Below, one piece after another: positions 51,066-59,303 of a stretch of 64,000 nt of DNA. Within the stretch, counting starts at the first letter, position 1. Each line of letters opens with the position of its first letter. This stretch comes from Oceanobacter antarcticus (GTDB lineage: Bacteria > Pseudomonadota > Gammaproteobacteria > Pseudomonadales > Oceanobacteraceae), in assembly GCF_044962685.1 (NCBI RefSeq), contig NZ_JBBKTX010000016.1:66008-130007 (forward strand). The letters are read 5' to 3'. Below the pieces are notes generated by a model. That model had not been told where the DNA came from. It worked only from the letters and a program-made list of their open reading frames with translations, and ran no database searches. The position numbers and the translations under genes are program-made.

Positions 51066-52238
51066 ATGAAAACCCTTTACCTCGATTACGCTGCCACCAC
51101 ACCGGTTGATCCGGTGGTTGCCGAAGCCATGGCCGCTTGCCTGACCATGGATGGCAATTTCGCCAATCCGGCATCGCGTTCCCATCGTTTTGGCTGGCAG
51201 GCTGAGCAGGCGGTTGAAAAAGCCCGTCGTCAGGTAGCCGACCTGCTGGGTGCCGATCCGCGTGAAATTGTCTGGACCTCGGGAGCGACAGAAAGCAACA
51301 ACCTGGCGCTCAAGGGTGTGGTTGAATATTACCGTCGCCATCATCCTGGCAAGTCCTGTCATATCATCAGTTCGTCCATCGAGCACAAGGCAATACTCGA
51401 CACCCTGAACTGGCTGAAACAGCAGGGCGTAGACATTACCTTGTTGGCACCGGATGCGGATGGCCTGATTCATCCCCGCCAGGTCAGCGATGCGCTGAGA
51501 GACGATACCGTGCTGGTATCGCTGATGGCGGTGAATAACGAAATTGGTACCTTGACCGATATCGCGGCGGTGGCGGCGCAGCTCAGTGATCATCCGGCGC
51601 TGTTGCATGTCGATGCAGCCCAGGCGGTCGGCAAACTACCAGTCAATGTGAACCACTGGCGAGTCGATCTGCTGTCGGTATCGGCGCACAAGTTCTATGG
51701 CCCCAAGGGCATGGGGGTGTTGTACGTGCGGCGTCAGCCACAAGCCCATGTCGATGCCCAGATTCATGGTGGTGGCCATGAGCGCGGCATGCGTTCGGGC
51801 ACGCTGCCAACGCACCAGATTGTCGGTATCGGCACCGCCGCGCAGCAGGTGGCCGAGCAGTTGACGGAAGAAGTAGCACGGATTCGTGCGCTGCGTGACC
51901 GTCTGGAACAGGCGTTACTGGCGCTGGGGGATGTGTATCTTAATGGCCATCCGCAGCAGCGTGTTGCCGGACACCTGAACCTGTCGTTTGACGGAGTTGA
52001 TGGCGAAATCCTGCTGGCCTCCCTGGCTCAGGTTGCGGTGTCGTCCGGGTCGGCCTGTACGTCTGCCAGTGTGGAGCCTTCCTATGTGCTCAAGGCGCTT
52101 GGTCGCAGCAACGGATTGGCGCATGCCGGGTTGCGTTTCAGTATCGGCCGTTACACCACGGCGGCGGATATTGACTTCGCCATTGAGCAGGTTAGCCGGG
52201 TTGTGACGTTGTTACGCCAACAAACCCGCCGGGTCTGA
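51066..52238 (+). CDS. iscS: cysteine desulfurase IscS, shortened C-terminus
   Basis: A 390-residue IscS. The PLP lysine is Lys209 (SVSAHKFYGPKG), and the catalytic Cys331 lies in the flexible loop SSGSACTSASVEPSYVL, as in group I desulfurases. It supplies sulfur for Fe-S clusters and tRNA thiolation. E. coli IscS (404 residues) continues with a tail ending NSIEWAHH that contacts IscU; here the protein ends LLRQQTRRV. The next gene is ndk, and iscU-iscA-hscBA-fdx do not follow. It stands 216 bases after iscR rather than close-coupled. Confidence 0.94.
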   Translation: MKTLYLDYAATTPVDPVVAEAMAACLTMDGNFANPASRSHRFGWQAEQAVEKARRQVADLLGADPREIVWTSGATESNNLALKGVVEYYRRHHPGKSCHIISSSIEHKAILDTLNWLKQQGVDITLLAPDADGLIHPRQVSDALRDDTVLVSLMAVNNEIGTLTDIAAVAAQLSDHPALLHVDAAQAVGKLPVNVNHWRVDLLSVSAHKFYGPKGMGVLYVRRQPQAHVDAQIHGGGHERGMRSGTLPTHQIVGIGTAAQQVAEQLTEEVARIRALRDRLEQALLALGDVYLNGHPQQRVAGHLNLSFDGVDGEILLASLAQVAVSSGSACTSASVEPSYVLKALGRSNGLAHAGLRFSIGRYTTAADIDFAIEQVSRVVTLLRQQTRRV

Positions 52239-52295
52239 CGTTGAGTGTGATGTCAGAGAGATGTCACACGCGTACACCTTTCATCAAAACGTGCG

Positions 52296-52301
52296 TATAA
52301 T
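52296..52301 (+). promoter_or_regulatory. -10 element of the ndk promoter
   Basis: A perfect TATAAT at 52296-52301, 50 bases before ndk, with a poor -35 (TACACC at 52273-52278). It indicates that ndk has its own promoter rather than being the tail of an isc operon. Confidence 0.5.
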
Positions 52302-52351
52302 CCGCCGGATTTTTAAACCCCTGAATACCTTATTACTATTGGAGCAAACAC

Positions 52352-52777
52352 ATGGCTGTTGAACGCACGCTGTCTATCGTTAAACCAGACGCAGTTGCCA
52401 AAAATGCAATCGGTGACATCATGGCCCGTTTTGAAAAGGCTGGTCTGAGCATCGTTGCGGCCAAAATGGTTCGCCTGGACGACGACAAAGCTGGCGGTTT
52501 CTATGCTGAGCACAAGGAACGTCCTTTCTACAAGCATCTGGTTGCTTTTATGACGTCCGGCCCGGTTGTTGTACAGGTGCTGGAAGGCGAAAATGCTATC
52601 CTGCTGAACCGCGAACTGATGGGTGCTACCAACCCGAAAGAAGCCGCTGCCGGTACAATCCGCGCTGACTTCGCTGAAAGCATTGACGCCAACGCTGTAC
52701 ATGGTTCTGACTCTGCCGAATCTGCGGCTCGTGAAATCGCGTATTTCTTCTCTGCCGACGAAATCTGCGCCCGTTGA
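52352..52777 (+). CDS. ndk: nucleoside diphosphate kinase
   Basis: A 141-residue Ndk. It begins VERTLSIVKPDAVAKNAIGD, and the active-site signature NAVHGSDSAESAAREIAYFF holds the phospho-His. It balances NTP pools. A GGAGC site precedes the start; a 10-base-pair perfect hairpin follows. Confidence 0.97.
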   Translation: MAVERTLSIVKPDAVAKNAIGDIMARFEKAGLSIVAAKMVRLDDDKAGGFYAEHKERPFYKHLVAFMTSGPVVVQVLEGENAILLNRELMGATNPKEAAAGTIRADFAESIDANAVHGSDSAESAAREIAYFFSADEICAR

Positions 52778-52785
52778 TTTTGTCT

Positions 52786-52810
52786 GAACGGGAGCGGTTT
52801 GCTCCCGTTC
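52786..52810 (+). terminator. hairpin after ndk
   Basis: GAACGGGAGC (52786-52795), loop GGTTT, GCTCCCGTTC (52801-52810): a perfect 10-base stem followed by a weak T-rich stretch (GTTCTGTATTTT). Confidence 0.75.
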
Positions 52811-52856
52811 GTTCTGTATTTTCCTGCTCGGAAGCGCTACGCCAGGTAACAGCTTG

Positions 52857-53975
52857 ATGACCGATACCACTCAAAAGATCAATCTGCTGGGCTTGTCTCC
52901 AGCGAAAATGGAAGCCTTTTTCATCGCTATCGGTGAAAAGAAATTCCGTGCCCAGCAGATGCTGAAGTGGATCCATCAGTATGGCGAAGCCGATTTTGAA
53001 AAAATGACCAATATGGGCAAGCCCCTGCGCGCCAAACTGGCTGAGATCGCAGAAATACGCCTGCCTGAAGTGGTCTACGAAGATATTTCTACCGATGGCA
53101 CCCGCAAATGGGTGATGCGGATGCCTGGCGGCAGCTCGATTGAAACCGTCTACATACCCGAAAAAGAACGCGGCACCCTGTGTGTCAGCTCACAGATTGG
53201 TTGCTCGCTCGATTGCAGCTTTTGCTCCACCGGCAAACAGGGTTTTAACCGCGATCTGAGTGTGGCCGAAATTATCGGCCAGGTGTACGTTGCTGCGATG
53301 AGCTTTCATGGACCAGGTGAACGGCGTGAACGTCGTATTACCAACGTGGTCATGATGGGCATGGGCGAACCGCTGTTGAATTTCGACAACGTGGTTGACG
53401 CCATGCACCTGATGATGGAAGACAACGCCTACGGCTTGTCCAAACGTCGGGTAACCCTGAGTACGTCGGGTGTGGTGCCGATGATGGATAAATTGGGTGA
53501 AGTGACCGATGTCTCCCTGGCTGTGTCTCTGCATGCCCCGAATGACGAGCTGCGTAACCAACTGGTGCCAATCAATCGCAAATACCCGATTGCCGAGTTG
53601 ATTGCCGCGACCAATCGTTATTTGGCCAGACTGCCTGATCGTCGCAAAGCCACCATTGAATACACCATGATGGAAGGAGTGAACGATAGCCTGGAAAATG
53701 CCATCGAGCTGGCTGAACTGCTGAAACAGGTGCCCTGCAAGATCAATCTGATCCCATTTAATCCGTTCCCGAATTCAGGTTACAAACGTCCGAGTAATAA
53801 TCGTGTCTACCGTTTCCGCGATCATCTGGTCAGTCAGAATCATATTGTAACGATACGCTCGACACGCGGTGATGATATTGATGCCGCTTGCGGCCAGCTG
53901 GTAGGCAAGGTCGAGGATCGTACGCGCCGCAGCGAGCGCTATATCAATGCGGTGCAACTGGATTCCAACCAATAA
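52857..53975 (+). CDS. rlmN: dual-specificity 23S rRNA/tRNA adenine-C2 methyltransferase RlmN
   Basis: A 372-residue radical SAM enzyme that methylates C2 of A2503 in 23S rRNA and A37 in tRNAs. The cluster ligands Cys116, Cys120 and Cys123 lie in GCSLDCSFCSTGKQGFNR; the methyl-carrying Cys345 lies in DIDAACGQLVG. The start is the ATG at 52857, 3 bases inside an open TTG frame. It precedes pilF as in Pseudomonas. Confidence 0.96.
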   Translation: MTDTTQKINLLGLSPAKMEAFFIAIGEKKFRAQQMLKWIHQYGEADFEKMTNMGKPLRAKLAEIAEIRLPEVVYEDISTDGTRKWVMRMPGGSSIETVYIPEKERGTLCVSSQIGCSLDCSFCSTGKQGFNRDLSVAEIIGQVYVAAMSFHGPGERRERRITNVVMMGMGEPLLNFDNVVDAMHLMMEDNAYGLSKRRVTLSTSGVVPMMDKLGEVTDVSLAVSLHAPNDELRNQLVPINRKYPIAELIAATNRYLARLPDRRKATIEYTMMEGVNDSLENAIELAELLKQVPCKINLIPFNPFPNSGYKRPSNNRVYRFRDHLVSQNHIVTIRSTRGDDIDAACGQLVGKVEDRTRRSERYINAVQLDSNQ

Positions 53976-53986
53976 GGCCCTCAGGT

Positions 53987-54787
53987 ATGAGACAACTCAG
54001 CAACACCTTGCAGCAACTGCTCATGATTACCCTGACGCTGGTTTTGACGGCCTGTGTCACTACCACCGAAAGCCGTTTGCAAAAAAACAAGAACCCGGAC
54101 AAGGCGTTGGAAAACTATACCCAGCTCGGTTTTGGCTATTTGAAACAGAATCGCCCGGATCTGGCCCGTCAGCGGCTGCAAAAGGCGCTGTCGATTGATG
54201 CTGACCATGCACCGGCCAACGACGCGATGGGGCTGGTCTGGCAAATGGAAGGAGAATACGACCTAGCGGAAGAGTTTATGCGCAAGGCGATCTCCAACGA
54301 CAGTTCTTACGCCGCCGCAAAACATCACCTGGGGCGGTTGTATGCCCAGATGCAGCGATACGATAAGGCCGAAAAATGGCTTGAGACTGCAGCCGGTGAT
54401 CGTTATTACGACGGTCGTGCCAACGCCTACAACGATCTGGCAATGAACTATTACCGCCAGAATGAGCCAGTAAAAGCGATTGATAGTTATCTCGAAGCCC
54501 TGCGTTTGTCGCCGTACAATGTTGACGCTTTGGTGAACGCATCGACCTTGCTGTTCGAGGCCCAGCGTTACGGCGAATCACGCAAGTATTTTGACCGGCT
54601 GGATCGACTGGTGGCCAAGGGTAACACCCGTCACACGTCTCACAGCCTGTGGCTGGGTATCAAACTGGCGACCATTTACCAGGATACCGACAAAGTGATT
54701 GGGTTAGCGACGCAATTGAAAAAACAATTCCCCGACTCCAACGAGTATCGCCTGTACCAGGAATCCCTGGGCAGCGCCAAAGATTGA
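53987..54787 (+). CDS. pilF: type IV pilus biogenesis lipoprotein PilF/PilW (TPR)
   Basis: A 266-residue lipoprotein. The lipobox LTAC ends at about residue 23, and tetratricopeptide repeats follow (YTQLGFGYLKQNRPDLARQR, MGLVWQMEGEYDLAEEFMRK, AKHHLGRLYAQMQRYDKAEK, NYYRQNEPVKAIDSYLEALR). In Pseudomonas PilF places and assembles the outer-membrane PilQ secretin. The start is the ATG at 53987. rodZ, normally next, is missing; ispG follows after 29 bases. Confidence 0.92.
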   Translation: MRQLSNTLQQLLMITLTLVLTACVTTTESRLQKNKNPDKALENYTQLGFGYLKQNRPDLARQRLQKALSIDADHAPANDAMGLVWQMEGEYDLAEEFMRKAISNDSSYAAAKHHLGRLYAQMQRYDKAEKWLETAAGDRYYDGRANAYNDLAMNYYRQNEPVKAIDSYLEALRLSPYNVDALVNASTLLFEAQRYGESRKYFDRLDRLVAKGNTRHTSHSLWLGIKLATIYQDTDKVIGLATQLKKQFPDSNEYRLYQESLGSAKD

Positions 54788-54816
54788 TCACAGGCACAAG
54801 CGAGCGAGACAGACTG

Positions 54817-55926
54817 ATGCATTTTGAAAATCCGATCAAACGTCGCAAAAGCCGCAAGATCATGGTGGGCGACGTCGCTGTTGGCGGTGATGCACCGATT
54901 TCGATTCAGACCATGACCAACACCGAAACTACCGATGTAGCCGCTACCGTCGCGCAAATTCAACGGGCTCAGGACGCCGGAGCCGATATCGTACGAGTCT
55001 CGGTGCCGTCCATGGACGCCGCAGAAGCCTTTGGTCAGATTCGCAAGCAGGTCACTATTCCGCTGGTAGCCGATATTCATTTCGATTACCGCATAGCCCT
55101 GCGGGTTGCCGAACTGGGTGTCGATTGCCTGCGTATCAATCCCGGTAATATTGGCCGTGAAGATCGGGTACGGGCAGTGGTGGATGCCGCACGTGACAAC
55201 AATATCCCGATCCGCATTGGCGTTAATGCCGGTTCGCTGGAAAAAGACCTGCAAAAGAAATACGGTGAGCCAACCCCCGCAGCGCTGGTGGAATCCGCCA
55301 TGCGCCATATCGACATTCTCGATCGCCTCGACTTTCAGGAATACAAACTGAGCCTGAAAGCATCGGATATTTTTATGACGGTGGCCGCTTATCGTCAGAT
55401 TGCCAGCCAGATCGAACAACCGTTACACCTGGGCATCACCGAAGCCGGTGGCTTGCGCGGTGGCACGGTAAAATCCTCTATTGGTCTTGGTCTGCTGTTA
55501 TGGGATGGCATTGGCGACACCATTCGAGTGTCATTAGCGGCCGACCCGATTGAAGAGGTCAAGGTCGGCTGGGATATGCTGAAGTCGCTGAAAGTGCGCT
55601 CCCGTGGCATTAACTTTATTGCCTGCCCAAGCTGCTCACGGCAGAATTTTGACGTCATCAAAACCATGAACGACCTGGAAAGCCGGGTCGAAGACATCCG
55701 TACCAATATGGACGTGGCGGTGATTGGCTGCGTGGTGAATGGGCCAGGAGAAGCCAAAGAAGTCGACCTGGGGCTGGCCGGTGGTCAGCCTAACCTGGTG
55801 TACATCGACGGCAAACCGGCGGGCAAACTGAATAACGATACCCTGGTAGATGATCTCGAACGTCTGATTCGTGAACGTGCCGACCAGCTCGACAAAGAAC
55901 GTGAACATCTGATTGTCTCCAGCTGA
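54817..55926 (+). CDS. ispG: 4-hydroxy-3-methylbut-2-enyl-diphosphate synthase IspG
   Basis: A 369-residue IspG (GcpE), the [4Fe-4S] enzyme of the non-mevalonate isoprenoid pathway. Motifs: IQTMTNTETTDVAATVAQI, LVADIHFDYRIAL, INPGNIG and GITEAGGLRGGTVKSSIG. Cluster cysteines are in IACPSCSRQNFD and IGCVVNGPGEAK. The start is the ATG at 54817. It overlaps nothing but is tightly followed by hisS (57 bases). This gene requires Fe-S assembly, which matters given the reduced isc operon. Confidence 0.97.
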   Translation: MHFENPIKRRKSRKIMVGDVAVGGDAPISIQTMTNTETTDVAATVAQIQRAQDAGADIVRVSVPSMDAAEAFGQIRKQVTIPLVADIHFDYRIALRVAELGVDCLRINPGNIGREDRVRAVVDAARDNNIPIRIGVNAGSLEKDLQKKYGEPTPAALVESAMRHIDILDRLDFQEYKLSLKASDIFMTVAAYRQIASQIEQPLHLGITEAGGLRGGTVKSSIGLGLLLWDGIGDTIRVSLAADPIEEVKVGWDMLKSLKVRSRGINFIACPSCSRQNFDVIKTMNDLESRVEDIRTNMDVAVIGCVVNGPGEAKEVDLGLAGGQPNLVYIDGKPAGKLNNDTLVDDLERLIRERADQLDKEREHLIVSS

Positions 55927-55983
55927 GACCGCAAAACAAAGCAGCACTTGAGACTGCAGAACTACAGGAATAACCCAGAGATT

Positions 55984-57264
55984 ATGGCCAAGAAAATACA
56001 AGCCATCCGCGGCATGAACGACATTCTACCTGCTCAAAGCCCGGTGTGGCAGTACCTGGAAGGTACGGTCAAGAATCTGCTGGCTGGACATGGCTATGAC
56101 GAAATCCGTATGCCGATTGTCGAGCAGACCAATCTGTTCAAACGCTCCATTGGCGAAGTGACGGACATCGTCGAAAAAGAAATGTACACCTTTGAAGACC
56201 GCAACGGTGACAGCCTGACGCTGCGCCCGGAAGGCACCGCCAGCTGCGTCCGTGCGTGTGAAGAACACGGCTTGCTCTACAACCAGACCCAACGGCTGTG
56301 GTACACCGGCCCGATGTTCCGCCACGAACGGCCACAAAAAGGCCGTTACCGCCAGTTCTACCAGGTGGGAGTGGAAACCTTTGGCATCAGCACGCCCGAT
56401 ATCGACGCCGAACTGATTCTGATGACCGCCCGTTTGTGGCAGCAACTCGGCCTCACCGATGCGGTCACACTGCAACTGAACACCCTGGGCAGCAACGCCG
56501 CACGGGCTGAATACCGCGCCGCACTGGTGGAATACCTCAGTCAGTTCAAAGACCAGCTGGATGAAGACAGCCAGCGTCGTCTGGAAAGCAACCCGCTGCG
56601 GGTACTGGATTCGAAAGACCCTGACACCCAGGCGCTGCTGGCTGATGCGCCGCAGCTGCATGACCATCTGGATGACGACAGTCGGGAGCACTTTGCCAAA
56701 CTGCGCGCTATTCTCGATGCTGCCGGTATTCGCTACGAAATCAACCAGCGTCTGGTGCGTGGACTCGATTACTACAACAAGACCGTGTTTGAATGGGTCA
56801 CCGAGCAGCTTGGCTCCCAGGGTACGGTCTGTGCCGGTGGTCGTTACGATGGTCTGGTGGAACAGCTGGGTGGCAAACCGACGCCAGCAGTGGGTTTTGC
56901 GATGGGGGTTGAACGCCTGATCCTGTTGCTGGAAACCCTGGACGTGATTCCACCTGCGGTTACCCAAACCGTTGATCTGTACCTGTGTGCCATGGGTGAG
57001 GGTGCCGATCTGACGGCTTTGCTGTTGGCTGATAACCTGCGGGAAGAGCACAGCTGGCTGCGGATACAAACCCACTGCGGTGGTGGCAGCTTCAAGAGCC
57101 AGATGAAAAAAGCCGACAAGAGTGGCGCTCGCTTTGCCTTGTTACTCGGTGAAAGCGAACTGGCCGAGCAGCAGATCACTATCAAAGATTTGCGCAACGA
57201 TGCCGAACAGCAAACCGTTGCGCAGGCCGGTTTGTCAGACTGGCTGGCTGAAGCAATGCTGTAA
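55984..57264 (+). CDS. hisS: histidyl-tRNA synthetase
   Basis: A 426-residue class II synthetase. Motif 1 is AIRGMNDILP...; motif 2 is GPMFRHERPQKGRYRQFYQ; the histidine-specific blocks are RGLDYYNKTVFEWV and AGGRYDGLVEQLGG. The C-terminal anticodon-binding domain follows. The start is the ATG at 55984. It is followed by yfgM and bamB, the standard cluster. Confidence 0.96.
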   Translation: MAKKIQAIRGMNDILPAQSPVWQYLEGTVKNLLAGHGYDEIRMPIVEQTNLFKRSIGEVTDIVEKEMYTFEDRNGDSLTLRPEGTASCVRACEEHGLLYNQTQRLWYTGPMFRHERPQKGRYRQFYQVGVETFGISTPDIDAELILMTARLWQQLGLTDAVTLQLNTLGSNAARAEYRAALVEYLSQFKDQLDEDSQRRLESNPLRVLDSKDPDTQALLADAPQLHDHLDDDSREHFAKLRAILDAAGIRYEINQRLVRGLDYYNKTVFEWVTEQLGSQGTVCAGGRYDGLVEQLGGKPTPAVGFAMGVERLILLLETLDVIPPAVTQTVDLYLCAMGEGADLTALLLADNLREEHSWLRIQTHCGGGSFKSQMKKADKSGARFALLLGESELAEQQITIKDLRNDAEQQTVAQAGLSDWLAEAML

Positions 57265-57356
57265 CCTCTCTAACACTCGCTCAGTCATACACATATTGAA
57301 TACATTTCGAATAAAAATCGAATGAACATAACGAATACGAATAAGGTAGCCAGGAC

Positions 57357-58016
57357 ATGACGGAACTGCGTACGGATGAAGAACAGGCAGAAATGCTCAA
57401 GCGCTGGTGGAATGAGCACGGCAAAAGCACACTCGTTTCCATCATAGTGGTAGCCAGTGGCTGGATGGGCTGGAACTTCTACCAGGATCAGCAACAGGCA
57501 ACCGGTGAAACCGCGTCAGCACTGTATACAACCATGACAGAAAAAGCCGCCGCCGCGATAACCACCCATGATGAAGCCGCCCAGCAAGAAGCCGTGGTAC
57601 TGGCCGAAAAACTGAAAAACGACTTCAGTGGCAGCAGTTACAGCCAGTTCGCCAGCCTGTTTCTGGCGCGTTTTGCTGCCGATAATGGTGATATGAACAG
57701 TGCTGCAGACGAGCTGCGTGTCTTGGTCGACAGTGCAGAAGCACCGGTGAAATATCTGGCTACGGCCCGTCTGGCAGACGTACTGGTTGAACTGAATGAC
57801 CCGGATGCCGCACTGGCGCTGGTGAGTGAGGTACCAGACCCGGCCTATGCGCCACAGTACCTCGAAGCCCGTGGGGATGCGCTGTTCCGTAAGGGCGACA
57901 AAGCCGCTGCCCGTACCGCTTATCTCGAAGCTCTGGACGCGGCCTCTGAACTGGGGGTCGATACCCAGTTGTTGCAGCGCAAAGCCGATTTTCTGATCGC
58001 GGCTGAGGACGCCTGA
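57357..58016 (+). CDS. yfgM: YfgM family ancillary SecYEG translocon subunit
   Basis: A 219-residue YfgM. A cytoplasmic N-terminus with EEQAEMLKRWWNEHGKS leads to one transmembrane helix (about 24-42, LVSIIVVASGWMGWNFYQDQ). A periplasmic TPR-like domain follows (LAARFAADNGDMNSAADELR-type repeats). In E. coli it associates with the Sec translocon and periplasmic chaperones. Its stop overlaps the bamB start by one base. Confidence 0.93.
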   Translation: MTELRTDEEQAEMLKRWWNEHGKSTLVSIIVVASGWMGWNFYQDQQQATGETASALYTTMTEKAAAAITTHDEAAQQEAVVLAEKLKNDFSGSSYSQFASLFLARFAADNGDMNSAADELRVLVDSAEAPVKYLATARLADVLVELNDPDAALALVSEVPDPAYAPQYLEARGDALFRKGDKAAARTAYLEALDAASELGVDTQLLQRKADFLIAAEDA

Positions 58017-59227
58017 TGCCTGCACGCCTGATATTGGCACGTGTTAGTGCCTTGCTGGCTGCCTTGCTGATTGGCGCCTGTTCCTCCCAACCGCAACCGC
58101 CAGCCGAGAATATCTCCTCTCTGGGTCGTAGCGGTCTGGATATTGTCTGGCGCAACAGTATTGGTGACGGCCCTGGCAGCCAGTACAGCCGCTTGCAGCC
58201 TGTCGCCAATGGTAATGTACTCTACGTCGCGGATACCTCCGGGTCGGTATGGTCGCTGGATCTGGACAGCGGTCGCGAACGCTGGCATCAGACACTGGAT
58301 ATGCCAGTGTCAGCAGGCCTGACGTTGGCCGGAGACAATCTGTTGCTGGTGACCGATGACGGTGTATTACACAGCATTTCGGCACAGCAGGGAGAGCCAG
58401 TCTGGCAAGCCCAATTGTCCAGTGAGGCTGTTGCCGCCGCCGGGGTGGACGACAGCAACGTCTACGTTCACACCATTGACGGCCGGGTGTCTGCCTTTGA
58501 CTTGCTCAGCGGTGAACAACGCTGGTCGTACGAAACCGCCATGCCGATTCTGTCGGTACGTGGTACTGCCGCGCCGGTTGTATCCGGTGAACTGGTGATA
58601 CTGGGTCTGGCGAATGGCAAGGTGATTGCGCTCGACAAACGTTTGGGGATTCCGCGCTGGGATGTGCGTCTGGCCACACCCGAAGGCCGCTCCGAGCTGG
58701 AACGACTGGTGGATGCTGATGGCACCGTCGTGGTGGACAACAAGCTGATCTACGCCGCCAGCTATCATGGTAAAGTGGCCGCGATCACCATCACCGGTGA
58801 AACCCGCTGGGAAGAAGACGGCTCCAGCTACACCAGCCCGGCGTTATCGCTGGGCAACGTATACCTGACCCTGGACGACAGCAGAATCCAGGCCTTTGAT
58901 GTATATGGCGGTGATCCGGTCTGGACCCAGAGCGGTTTGCAGGGGCGTCAACTGGGGGCTGTTGAAGCCTACCGGAACAACCTGGTAGTGACCGACAGCG
59001 AAGGATTTCTTTATCTCCTGAGCCAAGTGGATGGCACCTTGCTGGCGCGTTTATCCCTCGTTCCCAATGCCTTGCACGTCAGCTATCCTAACCAGTCAGA
59101 AGCCACACGCTGGCGTCAGCTGCACGGTCGTGACTTTGGCGTTCGTAGTCCGGTATTGATCACTGAAAAGGGCATTGTGGTCTACACCAATGCCGGTGAC
59201 GTGATGCTGGTGACGGTAGCAGAATAG
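58016..59227 (+). CDS. bamB: outer-membrane assembly lipoprotein BamB
   Basis: A 403-residue lipoprotein of the BAM complex. The signal peptide ends at the lipobox IGAC (about residue 22). The rest is an eight-bladed beta-propeller with PQQ-like repeats, such as VLYVADTSGSVWSLDLDSGR, VYVHTIDGRVSAFDLLSGEQ and YLTLDDSRIQAFDVYGGDPV. It promotes barrel insertion through BamA. A terminator lies between it and der. Confidence 0.95.
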   Translation: MPARLILARVSALLAALLIGACSSQPQPPAENISSLGRSGLDIVWRNSIGDGPGSQYSRLQPVANGNVLYVADTSGSVWSLDLDSGRERWHQTLDMPVSAGLTLAGDNLLLVTDDGVLHSISAQQGEPVWQAQLSSEAVAAAGVDDSNVYVHTIDGRVSAFDLLSGEQRWSYETAMPILSVRGTAAPVVSGELVILGLANGKVIALDKRLGIPRWDVRLATPEGRSELERLVDADGTVVVDNKLIYAASYHGKVAAITITGETRWEEDGSSYTSPALSLGNVYLTLDDSRIQAFDVYGGDPVWTQSGLQGRQLGAVEAYRNNLVVTDSEGFLYLLSQVDGTLLARLSLVPNALHVSYPNQSEATRWRQLHGRDFGVRSPVLITEKGIVVYTNAGDVMLVTVAE

Positions 59228-59264
59228 TCAGTCTGTCGTTACTGGCCATCACGGTCGTTTTTCC

Positions 59265-59290
59265 GGGGAGCTTATTGGCTCCCCTTTTTA
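59265..59290 (+). terminator. intrinsic terminator of the hisS-yfgM-bamB unit
   Basis: GGGGAGC (59265-59271), loop TTATTG (59272-59277), GCTCCCC (59278-59284), then a short T-run to 59289. It ends 14 bases before the der start, so der must tolerate or depend on readthrough, or its ribosome site sits right behind the hairpin. Confidence 0.85.
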
Positions 59291-59303
59291 TCTGAGGTAT
59301 TTC

